A program made the translations under genes and the position numbers. The notes beneath the pieces were generated by a model. The model did no database searches. It saw only the letters and a list, made by a program, of their open reading frames with translations, and had not been told where the DNA came from. This document shows, piece after piece, positions 7,773 to 18,010 of a DNA stretch of 57,194 nt (within the stretch, counting starts at the first letter, position 1; each line of letters starts with the position of its first letter). Source of the stretch: Cryobacterium sp. PH31-AA6 (GTDB lineage Bacteria > Actinomycetota > Actinomycetes > Actinomycetales > Microbacteriaceae); the NCBI RefSeq assembly GCF_030063195.1, contig NZ_JASISS010000014.1, positions 1 to 57,194 on the forward strand, given 5' to 3'.

Positions 7773-8668
7773 CCGGCACAGGGAACAACCGCGTCGGTGC
7801 CGGGGCAGAGAACCCAGGCGAGCTGTCCGGCGCCTACGCGCTCAACGCGCTCGACGCCGATGAGGCTGCCGGCTACGAGGCCCACCTCGCGGAGTCGGAG
7901 CAGGCCAGGATCGAGGCCGCCGAACTCAGCGACACCGCCGTGGCCCTCGGCCGCGCCACCGCTCCGGTGCAGCCCTCCGCGGCGCTCAAGGCATCACTGA
8001 TGGCCAGGCTCGCCTCCACCCCGCAGCTGCCCCCGCTTCCGGCGCCGGTCGCCGCGCCTGCCGTTCGCGCCGTGCCGGTTCCGCCGGATGTCGTCCCGAC
8101 CATCACCGAGGCATCCGCTGCTCCCGGTGTTGACGCTGCGCCCTCCGGCCGGAACGTTCCCGCGGGCCCCACTCGGGGTGCCGCGTCGGAGCGGGCCAGG
8201 CAGCGCTGGTTCCGTGGACCGGTCAGCATCCTCGTCGCCGCGGCCGCGGCCGTCGCGCTCTTCGTGGGCGGCGCCTTCGCCGGCCAGGCGTTCAACGCCG
8301 ACAAGTTCCAACAGCAGCAGGCTGCGGGGCTGGCCCAGATCAACTCGGCTCCCGATTCCCAGCGGGCCTCGAACGTCACCGCCGACGGTCACACGGCAAC
8401 CCTGGTCTGGTCAGCCGAACGCGGACTGTCCGCGCTCCTGGTCGACGACCTTCCGGCCCTTCCCTCCGACCGGGACTACCAGCTCTGGTACATCGGCGGC
8501 GACGGACCGATTCCGGCCGGCACCTTCGACTCGTCCGGCACCGGAACGGTCTGGCGCGTACTCGACGGGAAGATAACGACCGGCGACGTCATCGGGGTCA
8601 CTGTCGAGCCGAAGGGCGGCTCCAAGCAGCCGACGACCGACCCTATCGTCGCCATCCAGAGTTCCTGA
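7769..8668 (+). CDS. rskA: Anti-sigma-K factor, RskA-like
   Basis: The protein has 299 residues. An N-terminal cytoplasmic anti-sigma region (SGAYALNALDADEAAGYEAH) is followed by a Pro/Ala linker. One membrane helix is near 152-170, and the extracytoplasmic RskA domain (LLVDDLPALPSDRDYQLWYI) comes last. The protein should bind SigK at the membrane and release it after regulated proteolysis. The 4-bp overlap with sigK indicates translational coupling. It matches the family in length and domain order. Confidence 0.9.
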   Translation: MTGTGNNRVGAGAENPGELSGAYALNALDADEAAGYEAHLAESEQARIEAAELSDTAVALGRATAPVQPSAALKASLMARLASTPQLPPLPAPVAAPAVRAVPVPPDVVPTITEASAAPGVDAAPSGRNVPAGPTRGAASERARQRWFRGPVSILVAAAAAVALFVGGAFAGQAFNADKFQQQQAAGLAQINSAPDSQRASNVTADGHTATLVWSAERGLSALLVDDLPALPSDRDYQLWYIGGDGPIPAGTFDSSGTGTVWRVLDGKITTGDVIGVTVEPKGGSKQPTTDPIVAIQSS

Positions 8669-8691
8669 TTCGATCGAAGTAGGCTCGGGGT

Positions 8692-9579
8692 ATGACGCTG
8701 CCCTTCACCCTGCTGATCGATCCGGTTCCCGCGGATTCCCCCCGGACCGACTTCGCCGACACCTTCCACGAGATGGAGTCGACCGCGCCGGCGCTGCGGG
8801 TGGGGGAGCTGAGCACCCAGCGCGGTGACGGCATCTTCGAAACCCTCAGTGTGGTCAACGGCCACCCTCAGGAGGTCGAGCCGCACATCAGCCGGCTCCG
8901 CAACTCGGCGAAGATCTGCGAGCTGCCCGTGCCCAACGCGGCACAGTGGCGCGCGGCGATCGCCTACGCCGTCGACCGGATCCCCGGCGAGGGCGAACTG
9001 GCGCTCAAGTTCGTTCTCAGTCGCGGCGTCGAGTCCGGCCCGGCGCCGACGGCATGGCTGCACGCCACTGCGGCGCCGGACTACCGCGCCGTGCGCGAGC
9101 AGGGCGTGCGCGTCGTCACCCTCGACCGTGGCTATCCGCGCGGAGTCGCCGAACAGGCGCCCTGGCTGCTGATGGGCGCGAAGACGCTCAGCTACGCCAT
9201 CAACATGGCCGCGATCCGTGAGGCGAAGCGTCGCGGCGCCGACGACACGATCTTCACCACCCACGACGGCTACGTGATGGAGGGACCCACGTCGAGCGTG
9301 ATCATCCGGTCCGGCGGCGTCTACGTCACCCCGGCGCCGAGCGGCGCCATCCTGCACGGCACCACTCAGCAGAGCGTGTTCGAGTATCTGGCGGGGAAGG
9401 GAGAGAAGACCGAGTACCGGGATGTCACGGTCGACGAGCTCAGACACGCCGAGGCGGTCTGGCTGGTCTCCAGCGTGCGCCTGGCCGTATCCGTCACGTC
9501 CATCGACGGCGAGCCCTGTCCGACGGACCCGGGCCTCACCAGCGCCGTGAACGCCTACCTCCTGGCCCGCACCGCCTAA
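8692..9579 (+). CDS. pabC: Aminodeoxychorismate lyase (class IV PLP enzyme)
   Basis: The protein has 295 residues of the branched-chain aminotransferase/ADC lyase fold. GDGIFETLSVVNG near residue 45 and GAKTLSYAINMAA with the predicted PLP lysine at 164 are diagnostic. The DDTIFTTHDGYVMEGPTSSV segment is the cofactor phosphate-binding loop. PabC converts 4-amino-4-deoxychorismate to p-aminobenzoate and pyruvate for folate synthesis. A D-amino-acid or branched-chain aminotransferase cannot be fully excluded. It is convergent with pstB across a large hairpin. Confidence 0.82.
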   Translation: MTLPFTLLIDPVPADSPRTDFADTFHEMESTAPALRVGELSTQRGDGIFETLSVVNGHPQEVEPHISRLRNSAKICELPVPNAAQWRAAIAYAVDRIPGEGELALKFVLSRGVESGPAPTAWLHATAAPDYRAVREQGVRVVTLDRGYPRGVAEQAPWLLMGAKTLSYAINMAAIREAKRRGADDTIFTTHDGYVMEGPTSSVIIRSGGVYVTPAPSGAILHGTTQQSVFEYLAGKGEKTEYRDVTVDELRHAEAVWLVSSVRLAVSVTSIDGEPCPTDPGLTSAVNAYLLARTA

Positions 9580-9595
9580 CCACACCCGTCCTCCA

Positions 9596-9656
9596 CGCGA
9601 GAGTGCACTTTTCGCCCCCTCAACGACTGCGATGGGGCGAAAAGTGCACTCTCGCG
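9596..9656. repeat. Perfect 23-bp inverted repeat with 15-nt loop
   Basis: The arm at 9596-9618 (CGCGAGAGTGCACTTTTCGC then CCC) and the arm at 9634-9656 are exact reverse complements. The element fills the gap between convergent pabC and pstB. No T-run follows on either strand, so it is not a classic terminator. A related arm starts at 57155. Confidence 0.9.
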
Positions 9657-9698
9657 GGAGAGAGGGGCGGGGGAGAAAGGGCGGGGGAGAGGGGGCGG

Positions 9699-10478
9699 TT
9701 AGCCGAAGCGGCCGGAGACGTAGTCCTCGGTGGCCTGGATGCTCGGGTTTGAGAAGATCGTCGTGGTGTCGTTGTACTCGATCAGCTTGCCCGGCTTGCC
9801 GGTGCCCGCGATGTTGAAGAATCCGGTGCGGTCCGATACCCGGGATGCCTGCTGCATGTTGTGCGTGACGATCACAATCGTGTACTCGGACTTCATGTCC
9901 TCGATCAGGTCCTCGATCGCGAGGGTGGAGATCGGGTCGAGGGCCGAGCAGGGCTCGTCCATCAGGATCACGTCCGGCTCCACGGCGATTGCCCGGGCGA
10001 TACAGAGGCGCTGCTGCTGGCCACCGGAGAGGCTCGAACCCGGCTTGTCCAGGCGGTCCTTGACCTCCTGCCACAGGTTGGCGCCCCGGAGCGACTTCTC
10101 GGTCAGGTCGTCGGCATCGGACTTGGCCATCCGGCGGTTGTTCAGCTTCACGCCGGCCAGCACGTTGTCGCCGATCGACATAGTGGGGAACGGGTTCGGG
10201 CGCTGGAAGACCATGCCCACCTGGCGGCGCACAAGCACCGGGTCGACACCGGGCCCGTAGAGGTTGTTGCCGTCAATGAGCACCTCGCCCTCGACGTAGG
10301 CGCCGGGGATGACCTCGTGCATGCGGTTCAGCGTGCGCAGGAAGGTGGACTTACCGCACCCGCTGGGCCCGATCAGGGCCGTGACGGTGCGAGGCTCGAT
10401 CGTCAGCGACACGCCTTCGACAGCCAGAAACTTGCTGTAGTAGACGTTGAGGTCGTTGACTTCAATGCGCTTGGACAT
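9699..10478 (-). CDS. pstB: Phosphate ABC transporter ATP-binding protein PstB
   Basis: The protein has 259 residues. It has Walker [10 protein letters not shown], signature LSGGQQQR, and Walker [14 protein letters not shown] followed by the H-loop THNMQQA. PstB energises high-affinity phosphate import through PstC and PstA and contributes to phosphate sensing with PhoU. ATG 10478 has AGGAAT upstream. It is the last gene of pstSCAB, 38 bp after pstA. Confidence 0.97.
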   Translation of the reverse strand: MSKRIEVNDLNVYYSKFLAVEGVSLTIEPRTVTALIGPSGCGKSTFLRTLNRMHEVIPGAYVEGEVLIDGNNLYGPGVDPVLVRRQVGMVFQRPNPFPTMSIGDNVLAGVKLNNRRMAKSDADDLTEKSLRGANLWQEVKDRLDKPGSSLSGGQQQRLCIARAIAVEPDVILMDEPCSALDPISTLAIEDLIEDMKSEYTIVIVTHNMQQASRVSDRTGFFNIAGTGKPGKLIEYNDTTTIFSNPSIQATEDYVSGRFG

Positions 10479-10516
10479 TCATTCCTTCGAGTTGGAGGCC
10501 AGCGGCCGTGTGGTGC

Positions 10517-11605
10517 CTAGCGGCCGAGCTTGGGGGAGAAGAGTTTGGCGATCAACCTGGCGATGGCGTTGAGCAGCATCACGATCACGATCAGCGTCAG
10601 CGCGCCGGCCCAGGCGCGGTCGATGTAGGCCTGGGTATCCGAGCCCTGGTTGGCGTACTGGGTATACACGAACACCGGCAGGGTCATCATCCGGTCGCTG
10701 AACAGATCGTAGTTCATGCTCGAGGTGAAGCCGGCGATGATCAGCAACGGCGCGGTTTCGCCGATCACCCGCGAGATGGAGATCATCACTCCCGTGACGA
10801 TGCCGGCCAGCGAGGTCGGCAGCACGACCTTGAGGATGGTCAACCATTTCGGCACGCCCAGAGCGAATGCGGCCTCCCGAAGTTCGTTCGGCACGAGTTT
10901 GAGCATTTCCTCGCTCGAACGCACCACCACGGGGATCATCAGCACGGAGAGGGCGATCGCCCCGCCGAAACCGAACCGCACGCCCGGGTCGTTGAAGATG
11001 AGCGCGAACAGCGCGAAGGCGAACAGGCCGGCCACGATCGAGGGGATGCCGGTCATCACGTCGACGAAGAAGGTGATCGCCCGGGCCAGGCGGCCACGCC
11101 CGTACTCGGTGAGGTAGATCGCGGACAGCAGCCCGATCGGCACGGAGATCACGGTGGCGAGCCCCGTGACCAGCAGCGTGCCCATGACGGCGTGCAGCGC
11201 ACCGCCGCCGGCGCCGACGACATTGCGCTGGGAGGAGGTGAAGAACGTTGGGGTGAGGAAGGCCGGGAGCCCATTGATCACCGTTGTGGCGATGAGGGAC
11301 ACGAGCGGGATGAGCGCGATCACGAACGCGGCCGTGACGAGCGCCGTGACCAACCGGTCCTTGGCCTTCCGGCCGCCCTCGACGAAGAAGGAGAGCAGGT
11401 AAATCGCGATGCAGTACAGAACCGTGCCGAAGAACAGTGTGCCGGTGATGTTGAAGCTGGAGCCGCCGCCGGAGATCTGCATGATCAGGAAGACCGCGCC
11501 GGTCACCAGCCAACTGGCCAGCAGCACGATCGGGGCGGAATGCTTGGGCAGTTTGCCGGCGGTGAGGGAGTTGGTGAGGGGCGCGGCCACGGTGGTGGTG
11601 CTCAT
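10517..11605 (-). CDS. pstA: Phosphate ABC transporter permease PstA
   Basis: The protein has 362 residues. The permease core has six helices with the EAA-type loop REAAFALGVPKWLTILKVVL. Two extra N-terminal membrane helices (about 25-45 and 52-75) make it longer than the enteric protein, as is usual in actinobacteria. Its ATG shares one base with the pstC stop (TGATG), indicating translational coupling. It forms the membrane channel with PstC. Confidence 0.95.
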   Translation of the reverse strand: MSTTTVAAPLTNSLTAGKLPKHSAPIVLLASWLVTGAVFLIMQISGGGSSFNITGTLFFGTVLYCIAIYLLSFFVEGGRKAKDRLVTALVTAAFVIALIPLVSLIATTVINGLPAFLTPTFFTSSQRNVVGAGGGALHAVMGTLLVTGLATVISVPIGLLSAIYLTEYGRGRLARAITFFVDVMTGIPSIVAGLFAFALFALIFNDPGVRFGFGGAIALSVLMIPVVVRSSEEMLKLVPNELREAAFALGVPKWLTILKVVLPTSLAGIVTGVMISISRVIGETAPLLIIAGFTSSMNYDLFSDRMMTLPVFVYTQYANQGSDTQAYIDRAWAGALTLIVIVMLLNAIARLIAKLFSPKLGR

Positions 11606-12549
11606 CAGTTCGCTCCAGAGAAGGCCTTGCGGCGGTTGATGATGAGCCGGGCGATCATGTTCACGGCCAGGGTGATCACGAACAGCACCAGGCCGGTGGC
11701 GAGCAGGATGCTCACGCCGGTGCCATGCGCCTCCGGAAAGTTGAGCGCGATGTTCGCGGCGATGGTGGTCGGGTTCTGCGAGGTGAGCAGCTGGAAGATG
11801 ACTTGCGGGCTGGGCGAGAGCACCATGGCGACGGCCATGGTCTCACCGAGAGCGCGGCCGAGTCCGAGCATGGACGCGGAGATGATGCCGGAGCGGCCGA
11901 AGGGCAGCACCGCCATTGCGATCATCTCCCAGCGCGTCGCGCCGAGGGCCAGGGACGCTTCCTCGTAGAGCACGGGAGTCTGCAGGAAGATTTCCCGGCA
12001 GATGGCGGTGATGATCGGGAGTACCATCACGGCCAGCACGATGGCCACGGTCAGGACCGTCCGCCCAGTTCCCGACACGGGGCCGGCGAAGAGGGGGATC
12101 CAACCGAACCATTCGACCAGGGACGTGTAGAACGGCTGCAGGAGCGGTGCGAGCACGCCGATGCCCCAGAGTCCGAAGACGACCGACGGCACGGCGGCCA
12201 GCAGGTCGATGATGTAGCCCAGACCCTGGGAGAGCTTGCGCGGGGCATAGTGCGAGATGAAGAGCGCGATGCCGATGGCCAGGGGAACGGCGATCAGCAG
12301 GGCGAGGAACGCGGACCAGAGCGTGCCGAAGGCGAGCGGCCAGACGTAACTCCAGAAATTGGAGAATTCTCCCCTGAAATCGTCGGGGGTGGCGACGAAC
12401 GCCGGAAGGCTCTGCAGGAGCAGGAACACTGCCACGGCGGCCAGTACGGCGAGGATGAGGCTTCCGGCAACGACTGTGGCGGTGGAGAAGATCCGGTCGC
12501 CCATGCGTTGGGGTGCTCGGATGCTGTCACGGGCAACTGCGGTGGTCAT
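11605..12549 (-). CDS. pstC: Phosphate ABC transporter permease PstC
   Basis: The protein has 314 residues and six membrane helices. The PstC hallmarks are GLWGIGVLAPLLQPF and the coupling loop EEASLALGATRWEMIAMAVL. GGGAG precedes ATG 12549. It is separated from pstS by 138 bp containing a weak hairpin, which could let pstS be expressed above the permease genes, as is common for binding proteins. Confidence 0.95.
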   Translation of the reverse strand: MTTAVARDSIRAPQRMGDRIFSTATVVAGSLILAVLAAVAVFLLLQSLPAFVATPDDFRGEFSNFWSYVWPLAFGTLWSAFLALLIAVPLAIGIALFISHYAPRKLSQGLGYIIDLLAAVPSVVFGLWGIGVLAPLLQPFYTSLVEWFGWIPLFAGPVSGTGRTVLTVAIVLAVMVLPIITAICREIFLQTPVLYEEASLALGATRWEMIAMAVLPFGRSGIISASMLGLGRALGETMAVAMVLSPSPQVIFQLLTSQNPTTIAANIALNFPEAHGTGVSILLATGLVLFVITLAVNMIARLIINRRKAFSGAN

Positions 12550-12657
12550 GCCGGGAGTCTCCCTGGAGTGGTGAGGAGCGGGAAGGGTGGGACAAGGAGG
12601 TTCAAGCCGCTGGCCACAAACCTAAGTGTGCCCGGTTGGGGGTTGGAATGAAAGGCG

Positions 12658-12676
12658 ACCCCGCTACCGGGCGGGT
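12658..12676 (-). terminator. Weak hairpin after pstS (possible attenuator)
   Basis: On the minus strand ACCCGC pairs with GCGGGGT around a 6-nt loop, followed by CGCCTTTCATT. It lies 12 bp past the pstS stop and before pstC, so partial termination or mRNA end protection is plausible. Confidence 0.4.
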
Positions 12677-12687
12677 TCAACGAGGTG

Positions 12688-13776
12688 TTACTTCACGGCC
12701 TTGATGACCGCGGCAACCTTGTCGGCCAGGTCGGCGGACAGCGGCGCGGCGCCACCGGCGGAGGCCGCAACGGCCTGGCCTTCGGTGCTGGCCATGTAGC
12801 CGACGTAGGCCTTGACGAGCTCGGCCTTGGCGGCATCGGCGTACTCGGTGCAGACGACCGCGTAGCTCACGAGGACCAGCGGGTAGTGCGTCGGGTCCGT
12901 GGTGAGGCGGTTGAGCTTGATCGCGAGGTCGCTCGCGTCGCGACCCTCGACGAGGGGCGAGTCGGCGACCACGGCGGCGGCTGCATCGGCCGTGTAGCCG
13001 ATGAACTTGTCGCCGACCTTGATCTTCGCGACACCGAGCTTGCCGGCCTTGGAGGCGTCGGCGTAGCCGATGGTGCCGGTGCCGTTGGTGACGGCGTCGA
13101 CGACACCGGAGGTGCCCTTGGCGCCTTCACCGGTCTGGTACGGGAACGGGTCGGCCGGCGACTCGGTCCACACGTCGGGCGCGGTCTGGTTCAGGTAGTC
13201 GGTGAAGTTCTTCGTCGTGCCGGAGTCGTCCGAGCGGTGCACGGCGGTGATCGCCGTCGACGGGAGAGTGGCCTTCGGGTTGAGGGCGGCGATGGCCGGG
13301 TCGTTCCAGGTGGTGATCTCGCCCTTGAAGACCTTGGCCAGGGTGGCCGAGTCGAAGTTGAGGTCGGTGACGCCCTCGACGTTGAAGACAACGGCGATGG
13401 GTGAGATGTAGACGGGGAGGTCGACGGCCGTGCCGGTCGGTGCGCAGGAGCCGAAGGAGCCCGCCAGCTCGTCGTCCTTCAGGTAGGAGTCGCTACCGGC
13501 GAAGTCGGAGCCGCCGGCGATGAACGTCGACCGGCCCGCGCCGGAACCGGACGGGTCGTAGTTGACGGTCACGTCGGGGTTGGCGGTCTGGAACGCGGCG
13601 ATCCAGGCCTCCTGGGCCGAGCCCTGGGCGGACGAGCCTGCGCCGACCAGGGTGCCGGTGAGGGTGCTGGTGGAGTCCGAGGCCGGGGCGCCGGATTCGT
13701 TGGCTGCGCAGGAGGAGAGTGCAAGAGCGGCAACGACGGCGATGACCGCGGGTCGGCCAAAACGCGTGAAATTCAC
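12688..13776 (-). CDS. pstS: Phosphate-binding lipoprotein PstS
   Basis: The protein has 362 residues. A signal peptide ends in the lipobox LSSC with the lipidated cysteine at residue 23. The mature part is a PBP-type phosphate binder: LVGAGSSAQGSAQEAWIAAF near the start, DPSGSGAGRSTFIAG, and later HRSDDSGTTKNFTDYL, which supply the phosphate-binding serines. It captures phosphate outside the membrane and delivers it to PstCA. A strong PHO box lies about 110 bp upstream. Confidence 0.97.
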   Translation of the reverse strand: MNFTRFGRPAVIAVVAALALSSCAANESGAPASDSTSTLTGTLVGAGSSAQGSAQEAWIAAFQTANPDVTVNYDPSGSGAGRSTFIAGGSDFAGSDSYLKDDELAGSFGSCAPTGTAVDLPVYISPIAVVFNVEGVTDLNFDSATLAKVFKGEITTWNDPAIAALNPKATLPSTAITAVHRSDDSGTTKNFTDYLNQTAPDVWTESPADPFPYQTGEGAKGTSGVVDAVTNGTGTIGYADASKAGKLGVAKIKVGDKFIGYTADAAAAVVADSPLVEGRDASDLAIKLNRLTTDPTHYPLVLVSYAVVCTEYADAAKAELVKAYVGYMASTEGQAVAASAGGAAPLSADLADKVAAVIKAVK

Positions 13777-13885
13777 AAGGATCCCTTTCGAGGGTTGACT
13801 GCTGAATTACTTGGGTGCTGGGTAGAGGCCGGTGCTGGCCACGGTGAGACCATATGCGTCACGATTAACGACACTCCCCCCGGGA

Positions 13886-13903
13886 GGTGAACGGAAGGTG
13901 AAC
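13886..13903 (-). promoter_or_regulatory. PHO box upstream of pstS
   Basis: On the minus strand GTTCACC (13903-13897), TTCC, GTTCACC (13892-13886): two identical 7-mers with an 11-bp period, the classic PhoP/RegX3 binding arrangement. It reads in the direction of pstS, about 110 bp before its start. The senX3-regX3 pair is 9 kb away in this window. Confidence 0.85.
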
Positions 13904-13943
13904 GCGCGCCAACGAGATACCGCTCGCCCGCACGCTGACCGGG

Positions 13944-14882
13944 CTACGCGGCGGCCGGGTGGGTTTCGATGGCGACGATCCCCGCACTCGGATTGTCAAC
14001 GGAGAGGTGCACGACCGAGAACGCCCCGGTGTCGAGGCTCGCGGCATCGGCGACGAATGCGTCGAACGTCGTTCCGGTTGCGAGGGCGATTTCATGCAGG
14101 ATCGCGGGCAGGACCGGGCGGTGGCTGCAGATCACGGCGGACTTGCGCGCGCGCACCCGCTTGCCGATGCCGGAGCGTACGTCGGCGATGCCGTGCTCGT
14201 AGGCGTCCTGGCTGAACACGTCGGTGCGTTTGATCTGGATGCCGGTGGCGGCGGACAGCGGGGCCACCGTGGTCACGCAGCGCGTCGCGGTGCTGGAGAT
14301 GATGCGGCGGGGACGCCAGGCGGCGATGGTCTCGACGAGTCCTGCGGCCTGGCTGACCCCGCGCTCGGTGAGCGGGCGGGTGCTGTCCGGACCGTCCCAG
14401 TTGCCGGCTTGCACTGCCTTGCCGTGCCGGAGCGCGATCAGAGCGAAGGTGCTGGTGACCCCGGTGTCGACGAGCTTGGCAAACGCGTCGATGATCTCGA
14501 CATCTGGCGTGTAGCTCAGGTAGGTCCTGGCCTTCTTGATGGTGACCCATTCGATGGCGGCGACCTCGCCGTTGGGGACGAAGGTCGATTGCTGGATGGC
14601 TTCCTGGCTCACCTCGGCGGCCCAGTAGTGCACGATCTTCTCGCGGCCACCCGGCATCGAATAGGTGGAGACCCCCAGTGGTACGCCGAGGGCCAGTGCC
14701 AACCCGGTCTCCTCCTCGATTTCCCGCACCGCGGTCTGCGGCAGGGTTTCGCCGGGGTCGACCTTGCCCTTGGGGATGGTCACGTCGCCATGGACCGTGC
14801 GATGGATCAGGAGCACATGCATCTTGCCCTCGATCAGGCGCCAGCACACGGCGCCCGCGGCGAAGACCGGCAACTCGGTCAT
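13944..14882 (-). CDS. mutT1: Nudix hydrolase fused to histidine phosphatase, MutT1-like
   Basis: The protein has 312 residues. The N-terminal Nudix domain has its box at about 39-61 ([20 protein letters not shown]). The C-terminal histidine phosphatase domain has LRHGKA at about 151-156. Mycobacterial MutT1 has this architecture, hydrolyses 8-oxo-(d)GTP and diadenosine polyphosphates, and also lies beside ppk. ATG 14882 overlaps the ppk stop by 4 bp (ATGA), which fixes the start and shows coupling. Confidence 0.93.
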   Translation of the reverse strand: MTELPVFAAGAVCWRLIEGKMHVLLIHRTVHGDVTIPKGKVDPGETLPQTAVREIEEETGLALALGVPLGVSTYSMPGGREKIVHYWAAEVSQEAIQQSTFVPNGEVAAIEWVTIKKARTYLSYTPDVEIIDAFAKLVDTGVTSTFALIALRHGKAVQAGNWDGPDSTRPLTERGVSQAAGLVETIAAWRPRRIISSTATRCVTTVAPLSAATGIQIKRTDVFSQDAYEHGIADVRSGIGKRVRARKSAVICSHRPVLPAILHEIALATGTTFDAFVADAASLDTGAFSVVHLSVDNPSAGIVAIETHPAAA

Positions 14883-17053
14883 CGTCGACCCGTCGGGCGC
14901 TTGCGCAGAGAAATCTGCTGCATGAGCCGGTTCTGCATGTCGTCGAGCGGATGCCCGGCGGCGTCGAGGTGGTGGCGGACCCACTCGCCGGAGCTGTCGA
15001 GCCACCACGATGCGGTGCGGTCATCCATCGCCCGGTTGAACAGCGCGTCGATTTCACTGAGATGTTCGGGGTCGACCAGACGCACGAGCGCCTCGACCCT
15101 CCGGTCGAGGTTGCGGTGCATCATGTCGGCGCTGCCGATGAACACCTGCGGATCGCCGCCGTTGTGGAACGAGAAGATCCTGGAGTGCTCGAGGTAACGG
15201 CCGAGGATGGACCTCACCCGGATGTTCTCGCTCATCCCCGGGACTCCCGGTTTCAGGCTGCAGATCCCGCGAACCCAGATCTCGATCGGCACCCGGGCCT
15301 GGCTGGCCCGGTACAGAGCGTCGATGATGGCCTCATCGACCATCGAGTTCACCTTGATTCGGATGCCGGACGGCTTGCCGGCGATCGCGGCCGCCGTCTC
15401 ATCGGCGATGTTCTTGAGCAGAGCGCGGCGCAGGTGCAGCGGGGCGACCAGCAGACGCTTGAACTTCTTCTCGATGGCGTAGCCGGAGAGCTCGTTGAAC
15501 AGCCGGGTGAGGTCCTTGCCAACCTGCGGGTCGGTGGTGAGCAGCCCCAGGTCCTCGTAGAGGCGGCTGGTCTTCGGGTTGTAGTTACCCGTGCCGATGT
15601 GACTGTAGTGCCGCAGCAGTCCGTCCTCGTTGCGCACGACCAGGGCGAGCTTGCAGTGCGTTTTGAGGCCGACCAGGCCGTAGACGACGTGCACGCCGGC
15701 CTTCTCGAGTTTGCGCGCCCAGGAGATGTTCGCCTGCTCGTCGAAGCGGGCCTTGATCTCCACCAGGGCGAGCACCTGCTTGCCTGACTCCGCGGCGTCG
15801 ATCAACGCCTCGACAATGGGACTGTCCCCAGAGGTGCGGTACAGGGTCTGCTTGATCGCGAGCACGTTCGGGTCGGCGGCGGCCTGTTCCAGGAACGCCT
15901 GCACGCTGGTGGCGAAGGACTCGTACGGGTGGTGCAGCAGGATGTCCCGGCGCCGGATGGCACTGAAAATGTCCGGTTGTGCGTTCGGCTCTCCGGCCAT
16001 CAGCTGCACGGCCGTGGTCGGCACGTGCTTCACGTAGTGCAGGTCCGGACGGTCGATGCGCAGGTCGAACAGCCCGCCGAGGTCGAGCGGAGCCGGCAGC
16101 CGGTAGACCTCCTGCTCGGTCACGTCGAGCTCACGAACGAGCAGGCCCAGCGTCACCTCGTCCATGTCCTCGGTGATCTCGAGGCGGATGGGCGGGCCGA
16201 AACGGCGCCGCAGCAGTTCCTTCTCGAGAGCCTTGATCAGGTTCTCGGTCTCGTCTTCCTCGATCTCGACGTCTTCGTTGCGCGTCACCCGGAAGACGTG
16301 CTGTTCGAGGATGTCCATGCCGGGGAACAGATCGCCGAGGTGGTTGGCGATGAGGTCCTCGAGGGTGATGAAGCGCACGCTCTCGACGTTCTCGCGCCGG
16401 TCCACCCGAATGAAGCGCGGCAGCATGGTCGGCACCTTGAGTCGGGCGAACTCCTGCTTGCCGGTCTTCGAGTTGCGCACCCGCACCGCGAGGTTGAGCG
16501 ACAACCCGGAAATGTACGGGAACGGATGCACCGGGTCGACGGCCAACGGCATCAGTACGGGGAAGATCTGGTTCGAGAAGTAGCCGCGCAGGGACCGGTG
16601 GTCGGCCTCATCGAGGGTGTCCCACTTGACGATGTCGATGCCCGCGTCGGAGAGCGCAGGGATCACCAGATCCTGGAACGCGCTGGCGTGCCGGGCCTGA
16701 AGCACGTGCGCGGCCGCCGAGATGTCGGAGAGGGCGTCCTGGGGCGCCCGCCCGATGTTGGTGGGAACGGCCAGACCGGTGAGGATGCGCCGTTTGAGAC
16801 CGGCCACCCGCACCATGAAGAACTCGTCCAGGTTGCTCGCGAAGATGGCGAGGAAGTTGGTGCGCTCGAGCACCGGCAGGTCGGGGTCTTCGGCGAGTTC
16901 GAGCACCCGCTGATTGAAGGCGAGCCAGCTCAGCTCGCGGTCGAGGTAGCGGTCCGCCGGCAGGGCAGGGTCGTCCGTGCCGATCAGGGGATAGAAATCG
17001 TCATCAAAATCATTGCCAAGACCCGAGTCCGTCGGGATGTTGTCGCCGTCCAT
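14879..17053 (-). CDS. ppk: Polyphosphate kinase 1
   Basis: The protein has 724 residues of the PPK1 family. [20 protein letters not shown] is near the N-terminus. The PLD-like catalytic halves contain [14 protein letters not shown], the [20 protein letters not shown] region, and [14 protein letters not shown] with the phosphorylated histidine. It reversibly makes polyphosphate from ATP. Coupling to mutT1 and nearness to pst, phoU and senX3-regX3 place it in phosphate storage. No PHO box was seen directly upstream. Confidence 0.97.
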   Translation of the reverse strand: MDGDNIPTDSGLGNDFDDDFYPLIGTDDPALPADRYLDRELSWLAFNQRVLELAEDPDLPVLERTNFLAIFASNLDEFFMVRVAGLKRRILTGLAVPTNIGRAPQDALSDISAAAHVLQARHASAFQDLVIPALSDAGIDIVKWDTLDEADHRSLRGYFSNQIFPVLMPLAVDPVHPFPYISGLSLNLAVRVRNSKTGKQEFARLKVPTMLPRFIRVDRRENVESVRFITLEDLIANHLGDLFPGMDILEQHVFRVTRNEDVEIEEDETENLIKALEKELLRRRFGPPIRLEITEDMDEVTLGLLVRELDVTEQEVYRLPAPLDLGGLFDLRIDRPDLHYVKHVPTTAVQLMAGEPNAQPDIFSAIRRRDILLHHPYESFATSVQAFLEQAAADPNVLAIKQTLYRTSGDSPIVEALIDAAESGKQVLALVEIKARFDEQANISWARKLEKAGVHVVYGLVGLKTHCKLALVVRNEDGLLRHYSHIGTGNYNPKTSRLYEDLGLLTTDPQVGKDLTRLFNELSGYAIEKKFKRLLVAPLHLRRALLKNIADETAAAIAGKPSGIRIKVNSMVDEAIIDALYRASQARVPIEIWVRGICSLKPGVPGMSENIRVRSILGRYLEHSRIFSFHNGGDPQVFIGSADMMHRNLDRRVEALVRLVDPEHLSEIDALFNRAMDDRTASWWLDSSGEWVRHHLDAAGHPLDDMQNRLMQQISLRKRPTGRR

Positions 17054-17110
17054 CTATCCATCTTGACACTGAGACCGGGGCCGAGGCGACGATCCGGCGT
17101 GAACGGATGG

Positions 17111-18010
17111 CTAACGCGGGTCGCGGCGGTACTGCACGTCAACGGTGTGGTCGGTGAAACCGAGAGAACGGTACAGCCCGACGGGGCCGATGCTGTCCGC
17201 CTCCACATAGAGCGCCGCGGTCGTGCAGCCCCTGGCGTGCAGACGTTCGAGGCCCGCCAGCATCAGCCGGCGACCGAGCCCGCGCCCGGCGGCATCCGGG
17301 TGCACGCCGACCACATAGATCTCGCCCACGGTGCTGCCGGCCTCGACCTTGAGCCAGTTGTAGCCGAGGACTCGGCCGGTCGCCGGGTCACGGGCGAGCA
17401 GGAAATCGCCCGCGTCGAACCAGGGCTCCGCCCGCCTGGCCGCGAGGTCGGTGAGGGTGAGCGCACCCTGCTCCGGATGCTTAGCGAAGACGAGGGCGTT
17501 GAGGCCGACCCACTCGGCGTCGTCGGTCCCAGGACGGAAGGCGTCGATCTGCACCTCAGCGCGGCCCGAGTCGTCGGCGGTCGTCGCAGCGAACGCGCCG
17601 GCCTCGTCCGCGGGGAGCGGCCGGCGCAGTTGCAACAGGGTGCGGTCGGCGGTGAACCCGAACCGGGCGGCGAGGGCCCGCGCCCCCGGGTGGTCGCCGT
17701 GCGACCAGGCGGTCAGCTCCCCGGGCGTGTCGGGCAGCAGTGCGGCGAGCGTGGCGCCGCCGTGGCCGAGTCGGCGGGCGGTCGGTCGCACGACAAGGTC
17801 GAGCTCGCCCCGGCCGGTGACCAGGGCGCCGACGTGGCTTCCCGCGTCGGAGAGGAGCAGCGGGGTGCGCCGACCGGCCGACACGTCCAGGAGGGTTTGC
17901 TCGTTGAACGGCTGGTAGCCGTCTGCCGTCTCGGCCTGGGCGGCGATGCCGTGGAACTCCGCGGTGAACGCGGCCTCCGACAGGTCAGGCCCGGACCGGA
18001 TGAATTCCAC
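17111..18010 (-). CDS. mshD: Mycothiol synthase (MshD)
   Basis: The protein has 299 residues with two tandem GNAT folds. The C-terminal one has the acetyl-CoA loop [20 protein letters not shown]. MshD acetylates Cys-GlcN-Ins in the last step of mycothiol synthesis. The GTG at 18010 has AGGAGG nine bases upstream and overlaps the preceding regulator gene by 26 bp. The glnR-mshD adjacency matches the mycobacterial order. Its presence is strong evidence for an actinomycete. Confidence 0.93.
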   Translation of the reverse strand: MEFIRSGPDLSEAAFTAEFHGIAAQAETADGYQPFNEQTLLDVSAGRRTPLLLSDAGSHVGALVTGRGELDLVVRPTARRLGHGGATLAALLPDTPGELTAWSHGDHPGARALAARFGFTADRTLLQLRRPLPADEAGAFAATTADDSGRAEVQIDAFRPGTDDAEWVGLNALVFAKHPEQGALTLTDLAARRAEPWFDAGDFLLARDPATGRVLGYNWLKVEAGSTVGEIYVVGVHPDAAGRGLGRRLMLAGLERLHARGCTTAALYVEADSIGPVGLYRSLGFTDHTVDVQYRRDPR

